In this document: one piece after another, positions 42,798 to 53,836 of the stretch
How positions within the stretch are numbered: the stretch's first letter is position 1
How the letters are laid out: every line of letters begins with the position of its first letter
Program-made: the position numbers and the translations under genes
DNA from: Paulownia fortunei
Lineage: Eukaryota; Streptophyta; Magnoliopsida; Lamiales; Paulowniaceae
Direction: 5' to 3'
Length of the DNA stretch: 64,000 nt
NCBI GenBank assembly: GCA_019321725.1
Contig: CM033107.1
Location: 25,845,445-25,909,444, forward strand
Notes under the pieces: generated by a model
The model's input: only the letters and a program-made list of their open reading frames with translations
The model's database searches: none
Told to the model about the DNA's origin: nothing

Positions 42798-45700
42798 GGA
42801 AGGGAGGGAAATAAAACAAACTTCTTGATCAGACGCTTCTGCTCTATTGGCGCCTCTATATAGCTTTGCTGATTGAAGGAAGTTAAGTGAGAATACTGAC
42901 ATGAAGCAGGACAGGGGCTCTCTTCAGTAGGATGAGTGGAATAGCTGAAAGTTCATGTTAGAAAGTGACTAAGAAGATCAATGATAAATCGAAAGATCCA
43001 CCAAGCTCATCAAGTTCGTTAGCAAAAGTTTATATAGCACAGCAACATGAGAACTACCAATTTTGCAAGTGACCAGCACCATATACTTGACTACCACTCA
43101 AGGCACGAAAAAAGAGGCGATGCTCTATGGAAATCCCAGAAATGCAATTAAAACCACCAAAAACTTGACCCGAAGACAACTGCTAACTTTCAGCATGAGT
43201 CTCATATCAATAGTTGACTTTACAAGTTTACTATCTTTTCTTTCTTAAGTACCCCATAGGCAGTTTTGTCTCTTTGGTAGTGTTTTTGAATCATCTTTAT
43301 ATGGTAAGTGGAGTCTTTTGCCTAGGGTGGTGCAGAAGGGGATTCTAGGAAAATTTTATTACAAATATATAGATAATTGTACCTGGTGGTGGTGTGACAC
43401 ATGCCAAAATGTCTGCTTTGGTATACACTGTCTGCATAGGCTACACCATTGCCAGATTGGAGATTTGCTGCAACAATTCGAGAACTTATCAGAACCTAAA
43501 TGTTTGCAAACAGAGAATATGATGCATTTTCCATGTCCTTATCCTTCACATCTAAAGCCCTGATCTTCCAATTCAAGTATTTTGTCAGTAATCCGCACCA
43601 CAAACAGAGGAAGTTGACTCATAAGGCTAAGAACACCACCAATTGGGTTCCATCCCCATGAATAATCTTTAACAATTTGCATAAGAAGTCCACTCAATGT
43701 ATAAAAATGGACAAAAACAAAAGGAAAGGTCTACAAGGAAACTATAGGATTCTATCAAGCAAGAGTTGCCTGAGTTAGTCTCCGGAAATGATTAATTTTC
43801 GAAGCTGTTAAGAACTATTTTGATAATTTAATTGTTCAACTATCCTTCTTCCAAATTACTACTTGATTCAATATCACTTTTTCCACTCAGTTCAGACAAG
43901 AAACTCATTTTTGCCTCAGATCCGTAAGCTGTCCCCAAATTAAGCAATGGTTTCCCAACCAAATCTGGTTAGAAAACATGAGAGGCATGTCTGCTGGCCA
44001 ACTCAGATGGCAGCACAAGATGCCTTTTCAGTTTAACCATCTAATGTCCAGGGACTTGCACTGAGATTACACCCTGCCTGTAAATACTAAACAAGTGTAA
44101 CTATGAAAATATACACTTCCAACAATAACTCATTTCTTATAGCCATCAAACTCAATTTCAGTAAAACCTGAAGAGAAAAGGCAACAGTATTGACATTTTA
44201 CCTTTCCAGACCTGGAAGTACTCTTCATTGACAGAAGAACCCGCCACAGCTTTTATCACGCCATCTATTGTGCTGAGAGGAGCAGTCCTCAGTTCTTGAA
44301 TTATGCTATAAATAGGCTTCCCATTCTCCAAATATATATGATTATTTGGATGCCTAGTCTTGGTACCAGCATGAAGTTCAAACTCATAGGCACTAACCAC
44401 CTGCTTATACAAATCTATATCATTATAAAATACCAAACACCTGACTAAAGTAAACAATTCAATTTGCAGATGCAACTTACTTTAGAGAAGTTGCAGATGC
44501 AACATCCGCATAAGTAACCACAATCCTTGATGATTCCAGGAATCTCTTTCTGGCAATCATTCAGAAACCAAATTTAATGCCAGACTAGGAAAAACTCTAA
44601 TGATCAACACCATATCAGTAATAAAGCACAAAATACACAACATTAGTACCTCGCCTGATATTGAAATATATTTAACTCTGGCTCCTTCCAAAATTCCAGT
44701 AGACAAAAGCTTTTTAACATTTGTAGGGTAATTATCTGGAACTATTTTCTTAGACATCTTCAGTTCCCTGTTGGGAACACAGGAGGAAGGACTTCGTGTG
44801 TCATGAAACTCTCTCCCATCCATGCTTAAATTCATTTCTGCATTTTCCAAAGCATTCCTCTCATGATTACAAAAGCCATTACTGGTTAAAGGCTCAGCAG
44901 CAGACACAGATAATTGGTTATCATAAAAGTCCTCATGAAATTTGTCATCAACCAAGGGCTTAACAGCAACAGATAGGCCACTATCATAATCCTCCTTCCG
45001 TTTACTAAACTTAAATGTGATTTTCCTAATACCAGTGGGCCTAACATGCTTTGGAATTTCAAGCACCACACAAGCCGTGGAAACTGATTCCAATTTGCAC
45101 TTACCGCACTCTTCCTCCCAGAAACTCTCATCCGCAAATGAACTCCGGCAACGAGCAGATGTAATCTCTCCACAACCACCATGATCACTACCAAGCACAT
45201 CAAGTGGCTGGCTGCTAATGGTCAAAGTTGAGGTAACATGCTTCGGGGACAGATTTGGATTTGAAACTTCAGAGTATATATCATCATTAGTTGCCTCTTT
45301 CACTTCGATGTTAGCACAAGGCTCCAAACCAAAATCATTAGGTGCTTCTTTCACCTCATTGCAAGTAGAAAATAGCTCGAAGTTACCATTGTCGAACATT
45401 TCCAGAGCATGATTCTCAGCGCAGGGTTCCATTTCACTGTCATTTATTACTTCCTTTGGCTCCACTTCTGGATCATTTTGTGCTTCCTTCACCAACTCTT
45501 CCAATGCTTCATTTTTATGATTTTTGGCATAGGGTTCTAGCTCTGCACCACTCAAAACTTCCTTTGCATAAGTTCCAGTGCAGGGTTCTGTCTCAATGCG
45601 GTTCACAGCTTCTGTCAATTGAATTTTGGAGCAAGATTTTGATTCAGTAACATCCACGACATCCTTCACATGGATTTCTAGCCAAGGCTGTTCATCGGTG

Positions 45701-45957
45701 TTATTTGAGACTTCCTTTGTCTGACTGTCAGCAGAACAGTTTAATTTCATATTATCCAATACCTCGTCCTTTACCTGCGCTGATGTACAAAACTCAGAGT
45801 TGTTCACACCATCCATAGCCTCGGTTGATGCACAAGGTCTCATTTCAGTATGATTACATGGTTCCTTGACTGCCTCCTCCACCAATGTCTCTGCTTTGGC
45901 ACTATTCCCTAACCAATGCTGGCCACTCATTGATTCAATCCTCAATCGTCTGTTCAT
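34676..45957 (-). CDS. PHD-finger and GNAT acetyltransferase chromatin protein (At2g36720 / IDM1-like)
   Basis: Large nuclear regulator of 1,108 residues in 20 coding exons: 45957-44650, 44549-44481, 44400-44202, 43495-43383, 43179-43058, 42944-42822, 42706-42638, 42529-42448, 42360-42301, 42152-42100, 42020-41854, 40240-40072, 39303-39246, 39135-39079, 38993-38748, 37614-37553, 36623-36567, 36455-36362, 35718-35578 and 34753-34676. Domains: about eleven 17-residue acidic repeats (25-222); a first TDBD/Jas-type domain ([13 protein letters not shown] and [20 protein letters not shown], 446-500); a second ([18 protein letters not shown], about 709-745); PHD finger 1 ([20 protein letters not shown] to WHCAYC, 767-806); an extended PHD 2 (CVICR to WFCRDDC, about 841-896); and a GNAT fold (960-1085) whose RENQGKGYF fits the acetyl-CoA RxxGxG loop. 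Arabidopsis IDM1 uses this set to read and acetylate histone H3 and prevent DNA silencing; the same role here is inference. The intron after exon 7 has a GC donor. Confidence 0.92.
41018..41348. mobile_element. Stowaway-like (mariner) MITE in an intron of the PHD/GNAT gene
   Basis: The right end GGGACGGAGGGAGTA (41333-41347) is the classic terminal sequence of plant Stowaway-type elements, followed by TA. The left end, TACTCCC at 41018, is the diverged counterpart. The inner part is AT-rich and non-coding. The left end is duplicated: CCAAATTCCTTGGGC and ATAACTAACT occur at 40984 and again at 41043. The element sits in the intron between exons 11 and 12. Confidence 0.55.
42756..42795. repeat. 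(GA)20 microsatellite
   Basis: About 40 bases of uninterrupted GA occupy a third of the 115-nt intron between exons 6 and 7 of the PHD/GNAT gene. In the gene direction it is a (CT)n tract starting some 27 bases after the donor. Confidence 0.9.
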
Positions 45958-48900
45958 TCCATCATCCTATCGTGCAAAAAAGCCACTCAACCTTGACTTC
46001 ACTTCCCCCATCCACAAATACCCCTATATGCAGTGACAAATTCAAAAATCAGCTTTAATGTCCTATTCCACACTAGCGTAGTCAAACACAAAAAAGAGAA
46101 AATAAACTAGAAAAACAATATCCCTATATCACTCATCAAGTTCTAGCCCAAACTTTGCTCAAGTATTAATACAAGTTTCTGACTCTCATATATAGCGGAA
46201 AACTTGTAAGAATTTCAGTTCCATTACGTAACTCGACGTCTCATAAAAACTCATGTTATCGAAAATAACGCCCCAAAGCAAAAGGAAAGTCTGCTCAATC
46301 CATAACTAACTTCCCAAGCCTTTCTTCCAAAACTCTGAATTCTAAATTGTGAACTGAGATTAGAGGGGCAGTATCCGTTTAAATACACCTCTTCAATCCA
46401 ATAAACCAAAAATCGAATTGGAATCTAATTCTCCATGCGCAAAAACTCCCACAGATCTAGAACAAACATCATTTATTCGTATAAAACCTTTATTTTTGTA
46501 CGTAATTACAATTGTAGCAGTACGAACAAAACAGATCTAAGAGTAAAAGAAAACATAAATGAAAAGCGAAAGAGGTTAGGGTTTTGGGTACTGGCTCTTA
46601 ATTTTTCGGTTAAACGAAGGGAGCGGCAACGAAAGAAACTGAAAAGTCGGATTCGCGGTACAGACTGATTGTTATAAGTGGTTGAGTCGAGTGTATAGAA
46701 CGAGTATTTCTTGTCTTTTAAGTTTGAGAGAAGAAAAGTCGTGTTGAGATTTGGAAGGAACGAGAACAAAGTGGGGGGCGAAATATAGATAAGGGTGAAA
46801 TTGAGGGGTCAGAGGTTTGTACTCCTTTTTATTTTTTATTATTTTTTCTAGGGGGCCCAGTCCACGTTTCCTGTGTTCATGGGCCACGTGGTGGGTGATG
46901 AGCTGTGAGCTTCACATCAATTCTAGAAAGACGTGTCTGAGCTTCTCTCCGGTATGATTCACTCCGTTGTTTCCAGCTTCAGCTGAAAACGCTTTTTTTA
47001 GTATGTAAAGGTATCAACTTTACTATCGATAACTCAAGTCGTTTAATGAATAATTATGTATAGAAAAACTAATACTCCATTAAACTATATAATATTTCCA
47101 GATTTCTATTAAACCTCAAATCCAACACATTATAATTATTGAATTTTGGAGTCTCATTTTCTTTAGATCCAATTATGATACCCTCTAGAGAGAGGTGAAA
47201 GATGATATATTAATTTAAAACTTTTTGCTAAGTTTTACACTTCATATCGGTTAACGTTGAGTTTATGTCGGTAATAAAAGAAGGTGATAGTCAATCCTTC
47301 CAAAACATATTAGTTTTAATTAAAAAAAAAATCTGCAATGACTATTTTACAATATTTAAACCCATCACCTTAATATTTTGTGGTGGATTCAATAATTATA
47401 AAACGTGTTTCATCCACCCAATCACTACATATGGAAACACTAATTATACCTCTAATACATATTTAGTAAAAGTTATTTTGATACCCAAATTTTATTCGTT
47501 TACATAAAATTTTATAAATATTTTAATTGATACTTAAATTTTATTATAAATATCAAACTAATAATACATATTGAATGAATTCTTATTCCATCTAGATGTT
47601 TGTGATGATATGTAGTTTAAACTTTTAATTTATTTTATAATAGTATGACTGAATATGAGTATCATTAAACTAAAATAAATAAATAATCGAATAATAACGA
47701 CAATCCTATAAAAAGATATATTATAATTTAACAATGAAACTAAAAATAAAAATGCACATACATAGGGAATTAGAGTTTTAGAATTGAAAATTTATGAAAT
47801 TTAATCCCCAAAAAAATTGAGATTTAAGAAAAAGGTAGATAGAAAAAGTTAAACAAAATTTATAACAGAAAGCAAATCATTTAATCTACAAATTTTTCAT
47901 AATTGAGGGGATGAAATGTGATACTTAGTGGGAGGAGGTAAAATGTAATTTATTATTTAAAAAATTATTTTCCCAACTTCATATTCCTGTGTTCTTATCA
48001 CTTCAGCTTTTATATAAAGATGCTCACCAATTTTTTCTCTTAATAAATTAAGGTTTTCTACTGCAGGCAAAATGCTATTCGACTGGAAGCATACGCTTGC
48101 GCACCCATAACAAAATTTCAAGTCGTTATAAAGAAGTTAAATTATTACAGTTTTCATCGAAAATAAATTGTTCATCAGATGGGAGCATTTTTACGTTCCT
48201 TATTTTTTTTGCCCTTTTTTATTTTCCAACACCAGCACAATATTTATGTTCTTTTTCAACACCAATGTAAGACAAATTTAACCGTTTTAAATCTTGTAAT
48301 CGATTTTTTCCATTTCACAGTTTCGAATCGGACTGAACTTGCCAATTCGACCATTTTAATTGGAACCGATGATCAATCCAATCTTTAGTTAGATATAAAA
48401 TTGAATCGATCAAAATTAATTTATTTTATTTTTTGTATTCTTTTATGAAAATGTAAACTTTAAATTTAGTATTTGTTTATATGTATTTGATTATTTAAAT
48501 TTTGAACTCTATTAAATATTTTAATTATTTATTTTATTTTTTAAAAAAATTTAATACATAATAACTAATTTATTATATTATTATTTATATATTATAATAA
48601 AAAAAATAAAGTTGATTTTCATTAAACTTAGACCAGTTGGACCGTAGATTAAACCAATTTGACTTGTTAAACCGTTGCTATCAATACATAATAGTATTAA
48701 TTTAGTCATTAATTTAATTATAAAATACTAGTTTGAATAGAATTTATCTTATAAACACATATTAGTTACCAATCAAAAAAAAAATATGGAATAGAAAAGT
48801 GAAACAGGGAATTCCAAAAAAAAAATAAAATACAAATGGCATAGAAAATAGAATAGAACCTTGTACATGTATAGTGGTTGATCTTACTTGGTCTAGAAGA

Positions 48901-50021
48901 GAACACCACAATAACAGGCATGCTCGTTCATTATAAATAAACTTGTCTACCGTCTCTCCATGGAATCTCAAGAATCACAAAAGTAAGTTTATTTATCTAT
49001 TGAGTTTTAGTTGGTTTGGCGAAATTATCTAGTAGACAATTGTATTACAAATTAACTATATTTCTTACAATAATATAAATTGAAATTATGAAGGAAAACA
49101 CATCCAAATTACTCTTTGAGACTTAAAAAGAGTGTGGCCCTTCCCACTCCCAAATTAACTTAATTTTGGGACATGAATTGAATTTGCAAATCTTTATGTT
49201 CAAGTACTGTGGCACGAATTGAATTCGTCCATCACTCTCACCTTGAAAATTAATTATGTCCGCGCACCAGAGATCAAGTACAATGGTAGCTGTAGGTGGT
49301 ACGGGCAAGAACAATCATAACCACCCACCCACCCACACAAGTAATTGTCACCCATTTCTAGCAACTTGCCAAAATCTAGATATCTGTTTGGTTAGATATG
49401 CTTATCATGCATCAAAAGTTAAGAGTGCTATTTCACCTTTTCTGGGTGCCATGTTTGCTTTTGATTAACCAAAAGCATCTCTTTCTCAATTTATTATTTT
49501 AAAATACATCCAACCCTAATGATTAGATGTAATTTATTCATTTTCTCAAAACACTTTCCTAAAATACATTCAAACATTCCCTTAATCTTTGAGTTCTGTA
49601 TGAATCCTTTATAATAAATTTAAATTTGTATTGCATTTTCTATTGAAATCAAACCCACAAGATCATAATTTTTTTTTTCTTGCAATACAACAATACAACA
49701 TACAAGAAAACTTTATCCAAATTACTGTAAGTTCATAACTAATACTCCTACCCTAGACCATTAATCTTTGAGTTCATAAGAAATTTCATGATGCCTATTT
49801 TGCTATTGCACCACTTGAGCTCCAAACCCACTTGATTGATCAAGCATCCAAATGGATACTTAATCATGTAATAAATACATTATGGTGGCAACTAGGAAAA
49901 TTTATAGAAACAACAAATTAAAGAACCATATCCAGCTTTAACAGAAGAGAGATGATAACATTACTGACCACAAAAGCAAATTAGAGAATTAATGCAAAAC
50001 TTGGGTGTCCAGCATACTGAT
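45958..50021. other. PHD/GNAT leader and promoter, then AT-rich spacer
   Basis: The region 45958-46800 is the probable 5' leader and promoter of the leftward gene, likely with a leader intron. A CCACGTGG palindrome lies near 46882-46889. From 47000 to 49950 it is AT-rich, with a diverged repeat-like segment near 48270-48420 (phrases such as GAATCGGACTGAAC and ATTGGAACCGATG). No gene is supported. The part just before 50022 is the oleosin 3' flank. Confidence 0.45.
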
Positions 50022-50492
50022 TCAGGCACTAGGAGCAGCATCCTTAACTTTACTATGGAAGTACCCACCGTACTCTCTAGCATAGTCCTTCATATGGCCC
50101 GCCGTGTCAGCAATCCGGGTTCTTGCGTAATCAACTCGGTCCGAACCGGGAGGGTGGAAGCCCCAGAAATACCTGTAAAGCCAAGAAACTGCTGCCACGC
50201 TTGCCACGCCGAACCCTAAAAAGGACAAAAACCCGGAAATGACGATGAAGATTATAACGCCAACAGGAAACCATATGGGGCTTGAGATGAGAATCAGTGG
50301 CGCAAAAAAAATGAGGCCGAGAACCGTGGCGGTGAGGGTCAGACCGGAGAGGAGAAGCAAAATGCCGCCGGAGATTACGAGTGTGGCGAGGCCGACGAGT
50401 TGGGTTGAGTTTGGCGCGTGATCTCTCAGTTTTTGTACGAAGGAGCTGACGGTGGCGGTGGGCCTTGTTGCCGGATACTGTTGATCAGCCAT
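50022..50492 (-). CDS. Oleosin, low-molecular-weight type
   Basis: Oil-body structural protein of 156 residues in a single exon. A polar N-terminus (1-33) is followed by an uninterrupted hydrophobic stretch of about 70 residues (34-105) that dips into the lipid droplet. At its centre is the proline knot: P65, S71-P72 and P76 fit PX5SPX3P exactly. The C-terminal arm (106-156) is amphipathic ([20 protein letters not shown]) and lies on the droplet surface. The short C-terminal arm without the H-type insertion fits the L class. The frame is open to 50633, but the upstream part is leader; MADQQ is the family-like start. The coding sequence is GC-rich compared with its surroundings. An RY motif and an ABRE lie upstream, consistent with seed expression. 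Confidence 0.97.
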   Translation of the reverse strand: MADQQYPATRPTATVSSFVQKLRDHAPNSTQLVGLATLVISGGILLLLSGLTLTATVLGLIFFAPLILISSPIWFPVGVIIFIVISGFLSFLGFGVASVAAVSWLYRYFWGFHPPGSDRVDYARTRIADTAGHMKDYAREYGGYFHSKVKDAAPSA

Positions 50493-50618
50493 TGTTGAGC
50501 GAGGAAAAACTTGGGTTTGTGTGTGAGGGAGTGAGAGTGAGCTTGTGAATTTAGATGATCGGATACGTACTGAAGGGAGTTGGAGGAGGATGTGGTGACG
50601 CGTGTGGCCGTTGGTTTT

Positions 50619-50636
50619 CATGCAGGATAACACGTG
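50619..50636 (-). promoter_or_regulatory. Paired RY (CATGCA) and ABRE/G-box (CACGTG) upstream of the oleosin
   Basis: CATGCA at 50619-50624 and CACGTG at 50631-50636 lie about 130-145 bases upstream of the start codon, separated by six bases. B3 factors (ABI3, FUS3, LEC2) bind the first type and bZIP factors such as ABI5 bind the second. Their pairing is typical of seed storage and oleosin promoters. Confidence 0.55.
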
Positions 50637-50639
50637 GGA

Positions 50640-53510
50640 GGGATGGAGGGTGTTTGGAGTTTAGCCTTCTAGATATACGAAAAATTCTTTTGCAATATTT
50701 GTTGATGTCGTATATTATGATTTGTTTGCTTCATCTTTTATTATAAATTTTATTATGTTTTTTACTAAATTATATTGATGTGAAAAAAGTATTTAAAAAT
50801 TATATATATAATATCATTAATATATTATATTATAAAAGACAATTGAATTTATTATAAAAAATATTGATCGAAAGTTACTAGACTTGCCCAGTCATTACTT
50901 ATCAGTTATTACGATATCTTAGTTTAAATTTGATGTAGATCAATAAAATCTCATTTTAATCCAGTAATTAAATTGATGTAAAACGAATTATCAAAGTAAA
51001 ATTCACTCTATGATAACAAAATATCAAGATATCCAGGTTGTTCCAAATGAGAACTTAACCATATATATGGGCTTGAAAATGTAAGATCAATTGAAACGGA
51101 ATTCAAATAAATAAAGACTATGAATAAATATAAAATACTAATTAATTAAAACCATTCAATTCTAGTGGAGCAGGTTTTAATAAGAATGTTGGGCCACCAA
51201 AATGAAAGACACATGTGTTATCATGTTCAAATTGTTGAAGTTGCGTGGGCTAATTCATTCGGCCGAACACAGGTGATGTCGGAAAATCCAATTAGCAAAA
51301 GGAACTTGGGTCAGAAGCCCAAGGACACACTATTTTGAACCAGCAAAACCCACTAACTCCTTTCTCTCAAGTCAATGCACACGTAGACGGTGATGACAGG
51401 GCAAACACGTGGGTTAGGATTAAAAAATAAATTGAATTATTTGATATATGATTTGAGATTAATTTTTAAAATTTTATTTAAGTTTAATTTGTTAATTTTA
51501 TAAAATAAACTTAAACATATTTTTTTATATATAATAAGAATATCGATTCGAACTCGATTTGATTTGTTAAAAAATAAAAAATATATATATAAAAAAATTA
51601 AATTACTCAAATTCAATTAAAATTCATTTAAAATTGATTCAATTAACAATTAAACCGATATCAAACACAATTTTTAAAATTCAATAAAAATTCAAATAAA
51701 ACTTGTACAATAATGTATTCGATTCGACTCATTCAATTTAATTTATCAAGGTTATTTGTAATAAGAACTGTGCTCATATATATAGGCTTACAAGATATAA
51801 AATCCTAACGAGAAAACGGAATTCAAAATGAAATAAAATCAACTAAATAAGGATTATCAATAAATATAGAATAGTTTAACTGAAATAATTAGTTTCCTAA
51901 TAATAGTTGATTCCTTCTTTTTCCCTATCATAAAACTAAGCTTAATATAGTTTAATGAAATTTAAAACTTAATTTGGTTAGTTAAAAAATAATATATATA
52001 TATATTAAATTATTCAAACTTGATTCACGTTCGATTCTTTATTAAGCTCGGCTCAATTATTTATAATTTTAAAATTAATATAAATTCAAACTAAGTTTAA
52101 GTTAGTCAAGTACAACTCGAGTACTTGACTTAATTTATTTTAGACTTGAGTATTTTATTTTTTTCAATTATTTATCAAATTTGGCTCAATTATTAATACA
52201 ATTTTAAAATAAGACAAATTTAAATTAAATTTAAGTAAATCACGTCCAACTCAACTACTCTATTTAATTCATTTTGGACTTGAGTACTCAACTTCATCCA
52301 TTTACATCATAACTATAATTAAGAGGTCTTATGCTGCTCTACACTCTATCCAAGTATTCATCAAGTCTAAATAACCCCAACTACCACTTCTAGAATATAT
52401 GGGGCTTGGCAAAGGGGTGGGGAGTAATTCCACATCACCATTTATTTAAATTTGATTTTCTATTATAATATTATATTACATTTTTTATATTGTATCTATT
52501 GTACGTAAATTAAAAAAAAAACTAAAGAATAAAAGAATAAGACCTTAGCTAATTCTGTAATGCCATAAAAAATACAATATAATAATACACTAAAAAAATT
52601 TATCAACCACTTGATGAGAATACATTGTTATCAAGTGCATACATTTATTAGAATTGTACAGAACATTAAGTATAGGCTAAGCACAGAATTGTATGCATTT
52701 AACAAGTGCATGTGATCTGTGAATTATTAACACTATGATGCTAATAATGCATAATTAAAGAATAATAGTTACACTTTCCAGTTATGAACCACTATACATG
52801 GTCGATGATGATTATTGTGGTCAGTGAATTTATGGCACATGCTCTAATAATACCACCTCTTAAACCCACTATTATTTAACTTAAAAAAAAAAAAAAACAT
52901 AAGCATGAATATCAAACAAAAATGTTATTGATGTATAGAGTTGAAAAATAAATTAAATTACTCGATAGTTGATTTGAAATCTATTATAAAAAGTTCATTT
53001 GAACTCGAATTCTTAACTTACAAATCAAATTTAAACATATTTTCTCATTCGATAAAATTTAAAATTTAATTTAATCTTGAATTATTCGAACTTGATTTGT
53101 ATTTGATTCAATTAAAATTAATTAAAAATTATTTTAATTAATTATTAAAATTTAATAAAAAATCAAATGAATCGTATTCAACTCAATTCCAGTTTTTTGC
53201 ACTCTACTCGTAAAAGTGTATTTGGATAGTGGTCAAATCTAATGCTCCACTTTTTTTATATATAAATTAATACTACATTAAATACTTAATTAACCAGGTT
53301 TGACCAAACTGAATTACAATAATATTATCCCAAAGGTAAAGTAGAATGCATCAAAAGTAAATAATAGTTCATCTGGATCTTGTTATTTCTTGTTCTTCCT
53401 CCCTAATCTATTAATCAAACTCTGTTTAGTATTTCCATTAGGATTCACAAAATTTAAGTAATTTTATTGCAACAGAATCCCATTATGAATGGATAATCTT
53501 TGACTTAACT
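50640..53510. other. AT-rich intergenic region with a diverged dispersed repeat
   Basis: No gene. Three stretches (about 51420-51760, 51960-52290 and 52935-53200) share the same vocabulary: TTGATTTGTTA, GATTCGACTC, TTCAATTAAAATT, TTGAACTCG and ACTTGAGTA. They look like old copies of one AT-rich repeat family, too decayed to classify. Confidence 0.45.
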
Positions 53511-53514
53511 TCCC

Positions 53515-53522
53515 TATATAAA
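53515..53522 (+). promoter_or_regulatory. TATA box of the small proline-rich gene
   Basis: TATATAAA lies 84 bases upstream of the next start codon and is followed by a pyrimidine/A-rich leader, a good plant core-promoter spacing. Confidence 0.6.
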
Positions 53523-53605
53523 CCCAACCAACCACTTCTTCACCACATTTCCAAAGCAACAATTTTTTGTTTTTTTACCCCCCCACACATTGTCCTTGCA
53601 AAAAA

Positions 53606-53836
53606 ATGTCACAAAGAGCTAACCGTCACCAGCGACGGCCGTCGCAGGGTGTTTTCGTGATTCCGGACAACCTTTCCGCTCCTCTCCCGGAGGACATCGC
53701 TCCCCCGCCACCTGCCGTTCAAGCTCCTCATCCACCCCAAGAAAGAAGCAGCGGTGGTGGTGTTCACTTGCCTCCACAGCCACCGGCCAAGCCGGCGGTG
53801 GAAATGCCGACTTCCGATCGTTCTAGCAAAGGATAA
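53606..53836 (+). CDS. Small proline-rich protein of unknown function
   Basis: Single-exon frame of 76 residues starting MSQRANRHQRRPSQGVFVIP. The N-terminus is basic (six Arg, two His in the first 16 residues). A VFVIPDNLSAPLPED motif follows, then a proline-rich stretch (PPPPAVQAPHPPQE and LPPQPPAKP). There is no signal peptide or membrane segment. A good TATA box, leader and coding-type GC content make it a likely real gene. I do not recognise the family. The alternative start 13 codons upstream (53567) is less likely because it would encode a C-rich leader. The reverse-strand frame over the same bases is a shadow. Confidence 0.6.
   Translation: MSQRANRHQRRPSQGVFVIPDNLSAPLPEDIAPPPPAVQAPHPPQERSSGGGVHLPPQPPAKPAVEMPTSDRSSKG

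Noticed and set aside
42424..42819. 131-codon minus-strand frame read as a separate protein
   Set aside because: It runs through two real exons and the intervening intron with a (CT)n tract; it is part of the PHD/GNAT gene.
48960..48990. Short MESQESQ-like start with a GTAAG donor, as a possible first exon
   Set aside because: No downstream exon, promoter or family match could be found.
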